Shown: piece after piece, positions 17,775-25,547 of the stretch | Position numbering within the stretch: position 1 is the stretch's first letter | Layout of the letters: every line of letters starts with the position of its first letter | NCBI RefSeq assembly: GCF_009674765.1 | Contig: NZ_WKKF01000002.1 | Location: 248,001 to 312,000, forward strand | DNA from: Metabacillus idriensis | GTDB lineage: Bacteria > Bacillota > Bacilli > Bacillales > Bacillaceae | Length of the DNA: 64,000 nucleotides | Direction of reading: 5' to 3' | Made by a program: the position numbers and the translations under genes | Notes under the pieces: generated by a model | Told to the model about the DNA's origin: nothing | The model's input: only the letters and a program-made list of their open reading frames with translations | The model's database searches: none

Positions 17775-18272
17775 TCATTCAACTACTCTCTTCCCCACAA
17801 TCACCAAATCACGCTCAATCCCGTCAAGTTCAGCAACACCAGGCATGTTAGCCCACTTCTCAAAGCCGAAGCGTTTGAAGAGGCGCAGGCTTGCTTCATT
17901 ATGGCCGAAAACAAAGCCGAGAAGTGTTTTGATCCTAAGCTGCGGGCAAGCATCAATCGCCGCCTGCATGAACGTGGTGCCGATTCCTTTGCCGCGTACG
18001 TTTTGATCAATATAAATGCTGACCTCTGCTGTATATTGATAGGCAGCTCTTCCGTAGAAGGATTCAAAGCTCAGCCAGGCGACAATCTGATCGCCGTCCT
18101 CCATGACCCAAAGCGGACGCTGATCTGTATGCTGGTGAAACCACCCTTCACGATCTGCAACGGTAACAGGAGTTAAGTCTGCCGTAACGGCTCTGCTTTC
18201 AATTGTCGAGTTGTAAATCTCTACGATGGCAGGCAGGTCGCCGATCACGGCTTTTCGAATAGGTAAACTCAT
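17775..18272 (-). CDS. ywnH: GNAT family N-acetyltransferase, phosphinothricin-acetyltransferase type
   Basis: 165 residues. The acetyl-CoA motif VRGKGIGTTFMQAAID and the family segments AWLSFESFYGR, TAEVSIYI and LGFVFGHNEASLRLFKRFGF are visible. YwnH of B. subtilis acetylates phosphinothricin and methionine sulfoximine, and ywnH lies next to ywnJ and spoIIQ there as here. It starts six bases after the ywnJ stop with GGAGTGATC ahead of ATG, so the two are cotranscribed. Confidence 0.88.
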   Translation of the reverse strand: MSLPIRKAVIGDLPAIVEIYNSTIESRAVTADLTPVTVADREGWFHQHTDQRPLWVMEDGDQIVAWLSFESFYGRAAYQYTAEVSIYIDQNVRGKGIGTTFMQAAIDACPQLRIKTLLGFVFGHNEASLRLFKRFGFEKWANMPGVAELDGIERDLVIVGKRVVE

Positions 18273-18278
18273 ATCTGA

Positions 18279-18707
18279 TCACTCCGCATCATTTAACTTT
18301 TGAAAAATAGACGTAATAAACGAAGGACGCTTTGCAAAATACGTAATCTTCATAATATAGAAAGACACAAGTACACCAATCGCATCCTTCACTAAATCAA
18401 TCACTGTAGCAGACCGGTACGGAACAAAGAATTGATGAATTTCATCTGTTGCCCCATATAAAATAGATACCACGGCTGCAAGAATACTTGCTTTTACGGT
18501 CCAGCTTTGATGAGCAGCAAGCGCCAGGGCAATCAGCCAATAGAGAATGCCGAATTCAATCAAGTGAAGCGATTCCTTCATTAAGCGGTCAAATGAAAAA
18601 GGGGTGTTGATAATCGCATCTGCCGGCATGCTTGATAGAATCCATATGAGAATCATATAAAGAATGGGTGCCAGTGTCAGCATCCATTTAGAGAAAGATT
18701 TCTTCAT
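18279..18707 (-). CDS. ywnJ: VanZ-like membrane protein YwnJ
   Basis: 142 residues with four or five hydrophobic segments. VanZ-type features: KESLHLIEFGILYWL, YGATDEIHQFFVPYRSATVIDLVKDAIG. I choose ATG 18707 because AAGGAG lies nine bases upstream; an ATG at 18740 would place that site inside the gene. Synteny with ywnJ, divergent from spoIIQ, supports the name. The role is unknown. Confidence 0.82.
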   Translation of the reverse strand: MKKSFSKWMLTLAPILYMILIWILSSMPADAIINTPFSFDRLMKESLHLIEFGILYWLIALALAAHQSWTVKASILAAVVSILYGATDEIHQFFVPYRSATVIDLVKDAIGVLVSFYIMKITYFAKRPSFITSIFQKLNDAE

Positions 18708-18833
18708 GACCCGTGCTCCTTCAGGTTGCTGATGGAACATAGTATACCATGAGTGAAATAAAAATTTTAGAATCCATACATAATTTAATAAAAGGAAGCA
18801 GAAAATAAGTTTTTAACTTTTTTTGATAGAGGT

Positions 18834-18863
18834 GTATATATTTTCAGAATTTTGTTCAGAATG
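18834..18863 (+). promoter_or_regulatory. Probable sigma-F promoter of spoIIQ
   Basis: GTATA (18834-18838), 15 nt, then GTTCAGAATG (18854-18863) fits the sigma-F pattern (GTATA near -35 and G..-A-A-T type -10). spoIIQ is a forespore sigma-F gene in B. subtilis. The -10 match is only partial. Confidence 0.45.
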
Positions 18864-18883
18864 ATTGCTGAGGTGATGATAGA

Positions 18884-19819
18884 ATGAGAGAGGAAGAAAC
18901 TAAACGTACTTCTCAAAACTCGAAAATGCAACAATTCTTCAGAAAGCGTTGGGTATTCCCAGCAATCTACTTAGTAAGTGCAGCATTGATTTTGACAGCC
19001 GTGTTATGGTATCAGGCTTTAGGCAATGGAGATTCAGCAAATGATCCGATTGACCAAGGAACATCTTATCAAGATGAGCCAACGCAAGAAGTGAACTCAG
19101 CTGTAGAAAACTTCGCAATGCCGGCAGCTGATTCAGACGCAGTATCCGTTATCCGCAAGTTCTATGAAAAAGATGCATCAGCAGAAGAGCAAGAAGCAGC
19201 ACTCGTTTCCTATAATAATACGTACGAGCCTAGCAAAGGAATTGACTTGGCAAAAGAAGATGGTCAGGAATTCGAAGTTGCAGCTTCACTAAGCGGAACT
19301 GTTACGAAAGCTGAAAAAGATCCACTACTTGGAAATGTTATTGAGATCGAGCACGCAGATGGTGTAACAACTGTTTACCAATCTTTAGCAACTATGCTTG
19401 TTGCAGCTGGTGACGATGTTGAGCAAAACGAAATCATCGGACAAGCTGGACAAAGCCTGATCCAAGAAGAAGATGGCGTACATGTTCACTTTGAAATCCG
19501 CAAAGACGGCACTGCAGTGAATCCATTAGACTTCATGGACAAACCTCTTACTTCATTAAACGACGTGAATGTTGAAAAAGAAGCGCCTGTTAAAGAAGAA
19601 GCGCCGGCTAAAGAAGAAGAGCCAGCTAAAGAAGATGAAAAAGGTGCTGAAGAAGAAAAAGGCACTGAAGAAGAAAAAGAAGACGCTGAAAAAGGCACTG
19701 AAGACGAAAAAGGTGCTGAAGAAGACAAAGAAAAAGAAGATGCTGGTAAAGAAGGCAAAGAGAAAGGCAATTCTGAAGAAAACCAATCTCAAGCTTCAGA
19801 CAGCACAAAAAGCGCTTAA
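18884..19819 (+). CDS. spoIIQ: Stage II sporulation protein Q, with long Lys/Glu tail
   Basis: SpoIIQ is the forespore membrane protein that binds SpoIIIAH across the engulfment septum to form the zipper and feeding channel. The 311-residue protein has a cytoplasmic start, one helix (about 24-45) and a LytM/M23 domain (about 115-220). The first zinc ligand is lost: S117-K-G-I-D121 where active enzymes have H-x-G-x-D, although H200-V-H202 remains. The same loss is known in B. subtilis SpoIIQ. Residues 229-311 are a repetitive Lys/Glu-rich tail (KEEAPAKEEEPAKE and similar), longer than I expect. The ATG follows GAGGTGATGATAGA. Confidence 0.93.
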   Translation: MREEETKRTSQNSKMQQFFRKRWVFPAIYLVSAALILTAVLWYQALGNGDSANDPIDQGTSYQDEPTQEVNSAVENFAMPAADSDAVSVIRKFYEKDASAEEQEAALVSYNNTYEPSKGIDLAKEDGQEFEVAASLSGTVTKAEKDPLLGNVIEIEHADGVTTVYQSLATMLVAAGDDVEQNEIIGQAGQSLIQEEDGVHVHFEIRKDGTAVNPLDFMDKPLTSLNDVNVEKEAPVKEEAPAKEEEPAKEDEKGAEEEKGTEEEKEDAEKGTEDEKGAEEDKEKEDAGKEGKEKGNSEENQSQASDSTKSA

Positions 19820-19839
19820 TAAGCAACACCATATAGATT

Positions 19840-19870
19840 GTCTATCCAATAGGGATAGACTATTTTTTTT
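19840..19870 (+). terminator. Terminator after spoIIQ
   Basis: GTCTATCC pairs with GGATAGAC around AATAG and is followed by a run of T. Confidence 0.88.
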
Positions 19871-19941
19871 GCCGAGTATCGACAAATTTCTCGGGAAATA
19901 TCTGAGGAAAAATCAAGTGGCATATATTCTAGTGGGGATGT

Positions 19942-20313
19942 TTAACTGATGCGCATTTGAACAAGTTCTAGAACATCTCTATTTTCGGCAGTCACTTTAG
20001 ACAGCTGTTTAAATCCGCTTTTGAGCTCAGTCGTGACATTACCGATGCTGCTTTGCAGCATTTCGTACTGATACGCCGTTTCTCCTCTATGCTGCTTCTG
20101 CCCGCTTTCCAGACTCTCAACTCTTGTTTCCATGCGATCCATTTTAGTTTCAAGCTTAATCATACGATTATCAAGCTTATCCATGCTGAGCTCCAGGGTA
20201 TCCATGCGATTTTCCAGCTTATCCATCTTTTCGTCAAGCCGATCTAATCTGTGATTAACCTTATCAAACTGGCTGTTCATTTGATCCATAAATTTTAATA
20301 AAAGTTCTTCCAT
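19942..20313 (-). CDS. Coiled-coil protein of unknown function
   Basis: 123 residues. Residues 10-73 form an almost continuous heptad coiled coil with Leu/Met cores (RLDRLDEKMDKLENRMDTLE and onward). The C-terminal 50 residues are less regular. ATG follows TAGGAGGTGAATCAAAT. There is no signal peptide or membrane segment. The gene sits alone between spoIIQ and spoIIID and is not part of the B. subtilis order I know. A second coiled-coil gene of the same general type is at 27596. Oligomerisation is likely; nothing more can be said. Confidence 0.75.
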   Translation of the reverse strand: MEELLLKFMDQMNSQFDKVNHRLDRLDEKMDKLENRMDTLELSMDKLDNRMIKLETKMDRMETRVESLESGQKQHRGETAYQYEMLQSSIGNVTTELKSGFKQLSKVTAENRDVLELVQMRIS

Positions 20314-20421
20314 ATTTGATTCACCTCCTAAAATTTAGTGTACCACAGCTTGTCTTTTAAGTGTGATTCCGCCATTTTATAAAAAAATTCGCACAAATCC
20401 CTTGTCCCTCTTGACTTTTTA

Positions 20422-20450
20422 GCATATATCTTCACCCAAGCTAATAAAAT
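20422..20450 (+). promoter_or_regulatory. Probable sigma-E promoter of the usd-spoIIID unit
   Basis: GCATATA (20422-20428), a 14-nt spacer and AATAAAAT (20443-20450) resemble a sigma-E promoter in both sequence and spacing. spoIIID is a sigma-E gene in B. subtilis. Confidence 0.5.
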
Positions 20451-20490
20451 GTTACAAACCTAACAAAGAGAGTGTATGAGGTGAGGGATC

Positions 20491-20604
20491 GTGAATATTT
20501 TTCGTAAACGCAGCAATGGTGCTATTATACATTCAGCTAAGCGGAAAATGGCTGCTGTAACTAAGTATGCGAGTCTCATTTCACACTTCTCACATCCATT
20601 TTAG
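20491..20604 (+). CDS. usd: Usd-like leader peptide upstream of spoIIID
   Basis: GTG 20491, after GAGGTGAGGGATC, opens a 37-residue basic peptide (starting MNIFRKRSNGAIIHSAKRK with initiator Met) that ends in TAG at 20604. That stop codon overlaps the spoIIID ribosome site AGGGAGGT. In B. subtilis a small ORF at this exact place, usd, must be translated for spoIIID to be translated. Position, size and stop/ribosome-site overlap match; I did not verify the peptide sequence against B. subtilis. Confidence 0.7.
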   Translation: MNIFRKRSNGAIIHSAKRKMAAVTKYASLISHFSHPF

Positions 20605-20618
20605 GGAGGTCGAGTGGT

Positions 20619-20894
20619 GTGCACGATTACATCAAAGAACGTACTATCAAGATTGGAAAGTATATCGTGGAGACGAGGAAAACTGTTCGCGTGATTGCGA
20701 AGGAATTTGGCGTTTCTAAAAGTACTGTCCATAAAGATTTGACTGAAAGACTGCCTGAAATCAATCCAGAGCTTGCGAATGAAGTGAAAGAAATCCTTGA
20801 TTATCATAAATCGATACGCCATTTAAGAGGCGGGGAAGCGACGAAGCTTAAGTATCGGAAGGAGGATATCCTTCAAGAAGAACCAGTAAAATGA
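20619..20894 (+). CDS. spoIIID: Sporulation transcriptional regulator SpoIIID
   Basis: Mother-cell DNA-binding protein that activates and represses sigma-E genes and helps turn on sigK. The 91 residues begin MHDYIKERTIKIGKYIVETR, with the helix-turn-helix around IAKEFGVSKSTVHKDLTERL and the basic C-terminal region HLRGGEATKLKYRKE, nearly identical to B. subtilis SpoIIID from memory. The start is GTG 20619, with AGGGAGGT overlapping the stop of the upstream leader ORF, which implies translational coupling. Confidence 0.96.
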   Translation: MHDYIKERTIKIGKYIVETRKTVRVIAKEFGVSKSTVHKDLTERLPEINPELANEVKEILDYHKSIRHLRGGEATKLKYRKEDILQEEPVK

Positions 20895-20947
20895 AGAAGT
20901 TAAATGTCTATCTTGAGAGATAAGAAAGAATTAAATTTTTCGCATTG

Positions 20948-21473
20948 GTGTCCAGCATCAACGCTCAGGCTCAACGGCTAGATAAGGATCCGCAAGTATG
21001 GGCAAAAAGCGCCTTTACTGGCGGATCCTTATCTGTTGTGCCTGGGCTGAACGGGTGCTTGCGCATTTCGTGGTGTCCAGCTCCACCTCCTAGCCCCTCG
21101 GCCAAAACGGATCCGTCTGTAAAGGCAAAAAGCGCCTTTTCAGCCGGATCCTTATTGGTCTGTCGGGTCTAAACAGTCGGTTCCGCATTTCGTGGTGTCC
21201 AGTTCCGCCTCCTTCCCCCTCGGCCAGAACGAAAGTCTCCAATTAATTTGGAAACCCTATGAATTAATTCCATAACCCCTCTAATTAAATTGAAAACCCC
21301 ATCAATTCGGTATTGACTCCTCGATCTGACCAGTCGGTTCCGCATTGCTGGGTGTCTAGCTCCACCTCCTAGCCCCTCGGCCAGAACAAATTCCCCCAAA
21401 AAGTCAAACCCGGACTTTTCGGAGGAATTCTTATCTGTCTGTCGGGTCTGAACAGTCGGTTCCGCTTTTCTTG
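20948..21473 (+). repeat. Family A structured repeat, four tandem copies
   Basis: Copies start at GTGTC(C/T)AG: 20948-21072, 21073-21194, 21195-21351 and 21352-21473. Flanking arms are conserved (AGCTCCACCTCCTAGCCCCT at the start, GTCGGGTCTGAACAGTCGGT at the end). Inner hairpins differ: copy 1 has a perfect 14-bp stem AGATAAGGATCCGC/GCGGATCCTTATCT; copy 2 GGATCCG/CGGATCC with AAGGC/GCCTT; copy 4 AATTCC.CC.AAAAGTC with GGACTTTT.GG.GGAATT. In copy 3 the hairpin is replaced by a 21-nt periodic array. The array fills the gap between spoIIID and mbl; I see no gene in it. Confidence 0.88.
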
Positions 21474-21493
21474 TAATTTCGACAAATCCCAAC

Positions 21494-21522
21494 ATGAAAT
21501 TTTACAATTTCATACTTTTTTT
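21494..21522 (+). terminator. AT-rich hairpin with T-run before mbl
   Basis: ATGAAATT and AATTTCAT form an 8-bp stem around TTAC, followed by ACTTTTTTT. It may end read-through from spoIIID and the repeats. A TACAAT at 21535-21540 may be the mbl -10 box, with no good -35. Confidence 0.5.
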
Positions 21523-21601
21523 AGTAATTTATGATACAATATGAAATTAGGGCACAAAGTAGGAATTGCTGGGATCAGATTGCAAGGAGGATATGGTAAG
21601 A

Positions 21602-22603
21602 ATGTTTGCAAGGGATATAGGAATTGACCTTGGTACTGCAAATGTACTAATTCACGTAAAAGGTAAAGGCATCGTTTTAAACGAGCCGTCTGTAGTTGCA
21701 CTTAATAAGAACACAGGCAAGGTTCTTGCTGTTGGAGAAGAAGCAAGAAAAATGGTAGGACGTACTCCTGGGAATATTGTTGCGATTCGTCCTTTAAAAG
21801 ACGGAGTCATCGCTGATTTTGAAGTAACAGAAGCAATGCTGAAGCATTTCATCAACAAACTGAATGTAAAGGGTTTATTGACGAAACCGCGGATGCTTAT
21901 CTGCTGTCCGACGAATATCACCTCTGTTGAGCAAAAAGCCATTAAGGAAGCTGCTGAAAAAAGCGGCGGAAAACATGTTTTTCTTGAAGAAGAACCAAAG
22001 GTCGCTGCAATTGGCGCCGGCATGGACATTTTTCAGCCAAGCGGAAATATGGTAGTAGATATTGGCGGTGGAACGACAGATGTCGCAGTTCTTTCTATGG
22101 GCGATATTGTCACCGCCTCTTCTATTAAGATGGCTGGGGACAAGTTCGATATGGAAATCCTGAATTACATCAAAAAAGAGTACAAGCTCTTAATTGGTGA
22201 ACGTACGGCTGAGGATATTAAAGTGCAAGTAGCGACAGTGTTCCCAGGCGCACGCAATGAAGAAATTGCCATTCGCGGAAGAGACATGGTATCAGGCCTG
22301 CCTCGTACCATTACCGTTAATTCTGAAGAAGTAGAAGGCGCACTGCGTGAATCAGTAGCCCTTATCGTTCAAACTGCAAAAAGCGTACTCGAGCGCACTC
22401 CGCCTGAACTTTCTGCGGACATCATTGACCGCGGCATTATCTTGACAGGCGGCGGAGCCCTCCTGAACGGCCTTGATCAGTTAATGGCAGAAGAATTAAA
22501 GGTTCCTGTCTTAATCGCAGAAAACCCAATGGACTGTGTAGCAATCGGCACAGGCATCATGCTTGATAACGTCGATCGCCTTAATAGACGCAAGTTTGGA
22601 TAA
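21602..22603 (+). CDS. mbl: MreB-like rod-shape protein Mbl
   Basis: Actin homologue that forms moving membrane-associated filaments and guides lateral wall synthesis. 333 residues begin MFARDIGIDLGTANVLIHVKG-like sequence and contain the actin-fold phosphate loops (DIGIDLGTANVL, DIGGGTTDVAVLS) and LTGGGALLNGLDQL. The close resemblance to B. subtilis Mbl, and the position after spoIIID, separate it from MreB and MreBH. ATG 21602 lies 11 nt after AGGAGG; an ATG at 21593 is too close to that site. Confidence 0.96.
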   Translation: MFARDIGIDLGTANVLIHVKGKGIVLNEPSVVALNKNTGKVLAVGEEARKMVGRTPGNIVAIRPLKDGVIADFEVTEAMLKHFINKLNVKGLLTKPRMLICCPTNITSVEQKAIKEAAEKSGGKHVFLEEEPKVAAIGAGMDIFQPSGNMVVDIGGGTTDVAVLSMGDIVTASSIKMAGDKFDMEILNYIKKEYKLLIGERTAEDIKVQVATVFPGARNEEIAIRGRDMVSGLPRTITVNSEEVEGALRESVALIVQTAKSVLERTPPELSADIIDRGIILTGGGALLNGLDQLMAEELKVPVLIAENPMDCVAIGTGIMLDNVDRLNRRKFG

Positions 22604-22612
22604 TAATATGGA

Positions 22613-22643
22613 AAAACATCAGTTTTTGGACTGGTGTTTTTTT
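22613..22643 (+). terminator. Terminator after mbl
   Basis: AAAACATCAG pairs with CTGGTGTTTT (one G-U pair) around eight bases, followed by T. Confidence 0.85.
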
Positions 22644-22806
22644 GTTCTCCTATAAACCTTTCGAGAATCCAGCCGATTTTAAGAGTGTACCTTCGATTTT
22701 TAATAAAATTTACAAAATTAAACTGTGCTGTTCCCATTAGTCAGATATAATGAAAATAGAAAATATTGTCGAAAAAAGAGAGAGTGCTCTCTTATGAGGT
22801 GAAAGA

Positions 22807-23619
22807 ATGCTACGAGGTTTTTATACAGCGACTGCAGGGATGCTTGCCCAGCAGCGAAGAACAGAAATGCTGTCCAATAACATAGCCAATGCGAATACAC
22901 CGGGATATAAATCGGATCAGGCTTCACTTAAGGCGTTTCCGGAGATGCTGCTGCAAAGAATTGAAAGCAGTAAGGTTCCTTCTCCTGCTTCGCCTGCTGT
23001 CGGTACTCTTAATACCGGCGTATACCTTCAGGAAATGATTCCTCAATTTACTCAAGGCGACCTCCGTGAAACAGGTCTCTCAAGCGATGTAGCCCTAGTA
23101 GAAGAGCTGGTTCCATACAACGCGGAGACGAATGCGAAAGGTGCTTTGTTCTTTGCAGTACAAACCCCGGAGAATGAAGTGCGTTACACACGTAATGGGC
23201 AGTTTACTAGAAATGAAAACGGCGAGCTTACTCTCGAGGGGAATCCTGTCCTTGGAACGAATGGCCAGCCGATTTCAGTTGCTGCTGATCAGTTTGAAAT
23301 CACATCTGACGGAACGGTTAGAGTCGATGGTATTGAACAGGCTCAAATTGAAATTGTCTTCGCAGTTGATACAAGAACGCTGATCAAAGAAGGAAATGGC
23401 CTTTTCAGAAGTGAAAATGAATTGCAGACTGCAGTAGGCAATCCTGATATTTCGTACCAGTTGAAACAAGGCTATGTGGAAGGTTCAAATGTGGATGTTT
23501 CAAAAACCTATACAGAAATGATGACAGCCTACCGCGCTTTTGAAGCGAACCAAAAAGTGCTGCAGGCTTACGATAGAAGTATGGACAAAGCCGTGAATGA
23601 AATCGGCAGGGTAAGATAA
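22807..23619 (+). CDS. flhO: Flagellar basal-body rod protein FlhO
   Basis: 270 residues of the FlgF/FlgG rod family. N-terminal MLRGFYTATAGMLAQQRRTE, SNNIANANTPGYKSDQ and the C-terminal SNVDVSKTYTEMMTAYRAFE with QKVLQAYDRSMDKA form the coiled coils that assemble the axial structure. FlhO is a rod component exported through the flagellar type III apparatus in B. subtilis. ATG follows GAGGTGAAAGA. A TATAAT at 22746-22751 may be its -10. flhP follows 13 nt later. Confidence 0.92.
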   Translation: MLRGFYTATAGMLAQQRRTEMLSNNIANANTPGYKSDQASLKAFPEMLLQRIESSKVPSPASPAVGTLNTGVYLQEMIPQFTQGDLRETGLSSDVALVEELVPYNAETNAKGALFFAVQTPENEVRYTRNGQFTRNENGELTLEGNPVLGTNGQPISVAADQFEITSDGTVRVDGIEQAQIEIVFAVDTRTLIKEGNGLFRSENELQTAVGNPDISYQLKQGYVEGSNVDVSKTYTEMMTAYRAFEANQKVLQAYDRSMDKAVNEIGRVR

Positions 23620-23632
23620 GAGGGGGATGGGT

Positions 23633-24424
23633 ATGCTTCGTTCGATGATCACGGCTACTAATACATTAGGTCAGCTGCAAAAACAGTTGGATATGATCGG
23701 AAATAACATGGCAAACATTGATACACAAGGGTACAAACGTACTCAAACAGGCTTCTCGGAGCTCCTTAATCAGCAAGTCAACAATGCAGGACTAAATGAT
23801 GATCCTGCTGGACGATCCACGGCTCTTGGCGTTCGGCCTGGAGTTGGAGCGATGCTTAAAGGACAATTTGTGTATACTCAAGGCAGCATCAAGGTAACCG
23901 ACCGGGAGCTTGACATTGCCCTGACAAAGCCTGGCCAATTCCTGCAAGTAGAAGCAGGCGGTGAGGTGCAGTATACACGTGATGGCGCTCTTTACTTGAA
24001 CCCTGCCGAAAATGGCCAGCTGCAGCTTGTCACGGCTGAAGGCCACGCTGTTCTTGATGAAAATCAAAACCCGATTTTCTTTGATGATACATTTAAAAAT
24101 TTGAAGGTAACCGCAGATGGCAGATTAACCGCAGTTCCGGGTAATCAATCCGTTCAATTAGGAATTGTTGGAGTAAATCAGCAATCTATGCTTGAAAAAC
24201 AGGGCGGAAATCGGTACGCTTTAAGTGAGAACGCGCCAAACGGAACAATTGAATTTTTGAACGGTGATCAAATTGGCGTTCAGCAAGGCGCACTTGAAAT
24301 GTCAAATGTGGATCTTTCAAAAGAAATGACGGAGCTGATGGTAGCTCAGCGGTCTTATCAACTAAACTCAAAATCTATCACCATGGGCGATCAAATGCTC
24401 GGGCTAATCAATAGTGTGAGATAA
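23633..24424 (+). CDS. flhP: Flagellar hook-basal body protein FlhP
   Basis: Paralogue of FlhO, 263 residues, with MLRSMITATNTLGQLQKQLD, GNNMANIDTQGYKRTQTGF and the C-terminal SNVDLSKEMTELMVAQRSYQ. FlhP is the distal rod protein in B. subtilis. I prefer ATG 23633, seven bases after AGAGGGGG, over ATG 23627, which abuts it. It forms a two-gene unit with flhO. Confidence 0.92.
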   Translation: MLRSMITATNTLGQLQKQLDMIGNNMANIDTQGYKRTQTGFSELLNQQVNNAGLNDDPAGRSTALGVRPGVGAMLKGQFVYTQGSIKVTDRELDIALTKPGQFLQVEAGGEVQYTRDGALYLNPAENGQLQLVTAEGHAVLDENQNPIFFDDTFKNLKVTADGRLTAVPGNQSVQLGIVGVNQQSMLEKQGGNRYALSENAPNGTIEFLNGDQIGVQQGALEMSNVDLSKEMTELMVAQRSYQLNSKSITMGDQMLGLINSVR

Positions 24425-24442
24425 ACGAAGGGGTTTTTTACA

Positions 24443-24700
24443 GTGAGTACAAACGAACAGTCTCGTGAAGAAGTGGAAAAAACAGAAAAAATAGATGAAA
24501 CCAGCAGGCAAAAAATTAGAATAAGGCTTATTCCGATCTGGCTGCGTATTGTTCTATTGCTTTTTTTCATGGCCATTGCGGCAATCTGCGGTGCGATGAT
24601 TGGCTACGGTGTACTCGGTGATGGAAAGCCGGCAGATGTCTTCGATAAACAAACATGGCAGCACGTCTTTGACCTGGTGGAAAAAGAATCCGAAAAATAA
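24443..24700 (+). CDS. EpuA-like small membrane protein (labelled RNA polymerase subunit beta in databases)
   Basis: 85 residues: an acidic/basic cytoplasmic start, then IPIWLRIVLLLFFMAIAAI as a single membrane helix, then GAMIGYGVLGDGKPADVFDK and WQHVFDLV. This matches the EpuA family (PF11772 as I recall), which databases often mislabel as a DNA-directed RNA polymerase beta subunit. The actual role is unknown. GTG start at 24443 after AAGGGG, 18 bases from flhP, so it is probably in the same transcript. A terminator follows directly. Confidence 0.82.
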   Translation: MSTNEQSREEVEKTEKIDETSRQKIRIRLIPIWLRIVLLLFFMAIAAICGAMIGYGVLGDGKPADVFDKQTWQHVFDLVEKESEK

Positions 24701-24722
24701 GGAGGGCTAAGCCCTCCTTTTT
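24701..24722 (+). terminator. Terminator of the flhO-flhP-epuA unit
   Basis: GGAGGGC, loop TAA, GCCCTCC, then five T. Confidence 0.92.
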
Positions 24723-24766
24723 GTGTATAATAGAACGAATAGGTTGTACTAGGAGGAGGTACTAAA

Positions 24767-25201
24767 ATGTTAGACATCAATCAAATCAAAGAAATCATCC
24801 CGCACCGCTATCCGTTCTTGCTCATCGATAAAATCCTTGAAGTAGACGAAGGCAAGCGTGCGATCGGACTAAAAAACGTAACGGCAAACGAAGAATTCTT
24901 CAACGGCCATTTCCCAGAATACCCAGTCATGCCCGGCGTCCTAATCGTTGAAGCCCTCGCTCAAGTCGGCGCTGTTGCCATGCTGATCAAAGAAGAAAAC
25001 CGCGGCCGCCTGGCATTCTTCGCAGGCATCGACAACTGCCGCTTCAAAAAGCAAGTAACACCAGGCGACCAGCTTCGCCTCGAAGTCGAAATCATCCGTC
25101 TGCGCGGCTCACTTGGCAAGGGCAAAGGCGTTGCTACAGTTAACGGCGAAGTCGTATGTGAAACAGAATTAATGTTTGCTTTGGGTGAGAAGAAAGAATA
25201 A
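24767..25201 (+). CDS. fabZ: (3R)-hydroxyacyl-[acyl-carrier-protein] dehydratase FabZ
   Basis: Hot-dog-fold enzyme that dehydrates beta-hydroxyacyl-ACP in type II fatty-acid synthesis. 144 residues include [14 protein letters not shown], the catalytic His48 in [14 protein letters not shown] and Glu62 in [15 protein letters not shown] follows GGAGGAGGTACTAAA. In B. subtilis the gene (ywpB) also follows flhP. It stands alone between two terminators; a TATAAT at 24725-24730 may be its -10. Confidence 0.95.
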   Translation: MLDINQIKEIIPHRYPFLLIDKILEVDEGKRAIGLKNVTANEEFFNGHFPEYPVMPGVLIVEALAQVGAVAMLIKEENRGRLAFFAGIDNCRFKKQVTPGDQLRLEVEIIRLRGSLGKGKGVATVNGEVVCETELMFALGEKKE

Positions 25202-25211
25202 GTTTTGGAGG

Positions 25212-25237
25212 CGATCCTTTTGTGGGGTCGTTTTTTT
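25212..25237 (+). terminator. Terminator after fabZ
   Basis: CGATCC pairs with GGGTCG (one G-U pair), then seven T. Confidence 0.7.
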
Positions 25238-25251
25238 GTTGCTGGTTTCTG

Positions 25252-25375
25252 GGAAGTATATTGTAAAAAGAAAGTATTTCGTCTAAACCGGAAAGGATTT
25301 ATCGGTTCTCGTTAGAAAAAGAGGCATTCGGGCAAGCCATCCCGGGAAAATGAAAAGGCTAAATAGCCAAGTGCA
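25252..25375 (+). repeat. Family B 21-nt periodic element, decayed copy
   Basis: Leader GTAAAAAGAAAGTA, then units at 25272, 25293, 25313 (one base lost) and 25334. The third unit TAGAAAAAGAGGCATTCGGG keeps the AGAGGCATTC seen in unit 3 of the copy at 4872. Later units are hard to trace. The remainder of the gap to 25547 contains nothing else that I recognise. Confidence 0.55.
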
Positions 25376-25547
25376 AGTAGAAAAAGCCACTATTTCGCAC
25401 TGACAATGAAATGAGCAGCTACCTGCTTTGTACTCTTAAATATAACCTTTTCCTCCAAAAAACTTTACTAAGTATAATCCCCCAATTTCTGGACACCCTA
25501 ACCACGACCAAGCAGAACCAAGGTCCAATCCAGAAAGGGGCATAATC

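Noticed and set aside
19486-19949. Several long alternative frames over the end of spoIIQ
   Set aside because: They are by-products of the Lys/Glu-rich tail, in other registers and on the other strand.
20948-21473. CRISPR array or rRNA/tRNA cluster
   Set aside because: Copies are about 122 nt with conserved arms and no spacer pattern; no tRNA or rRNA features are seen.
21169-21495. 108-codon minus-strand frame between spoIIID and mbl
   Set aside because: It lies wholly inside the family A repeat copies; its heptad-like segment is explained by the 21-nt array.
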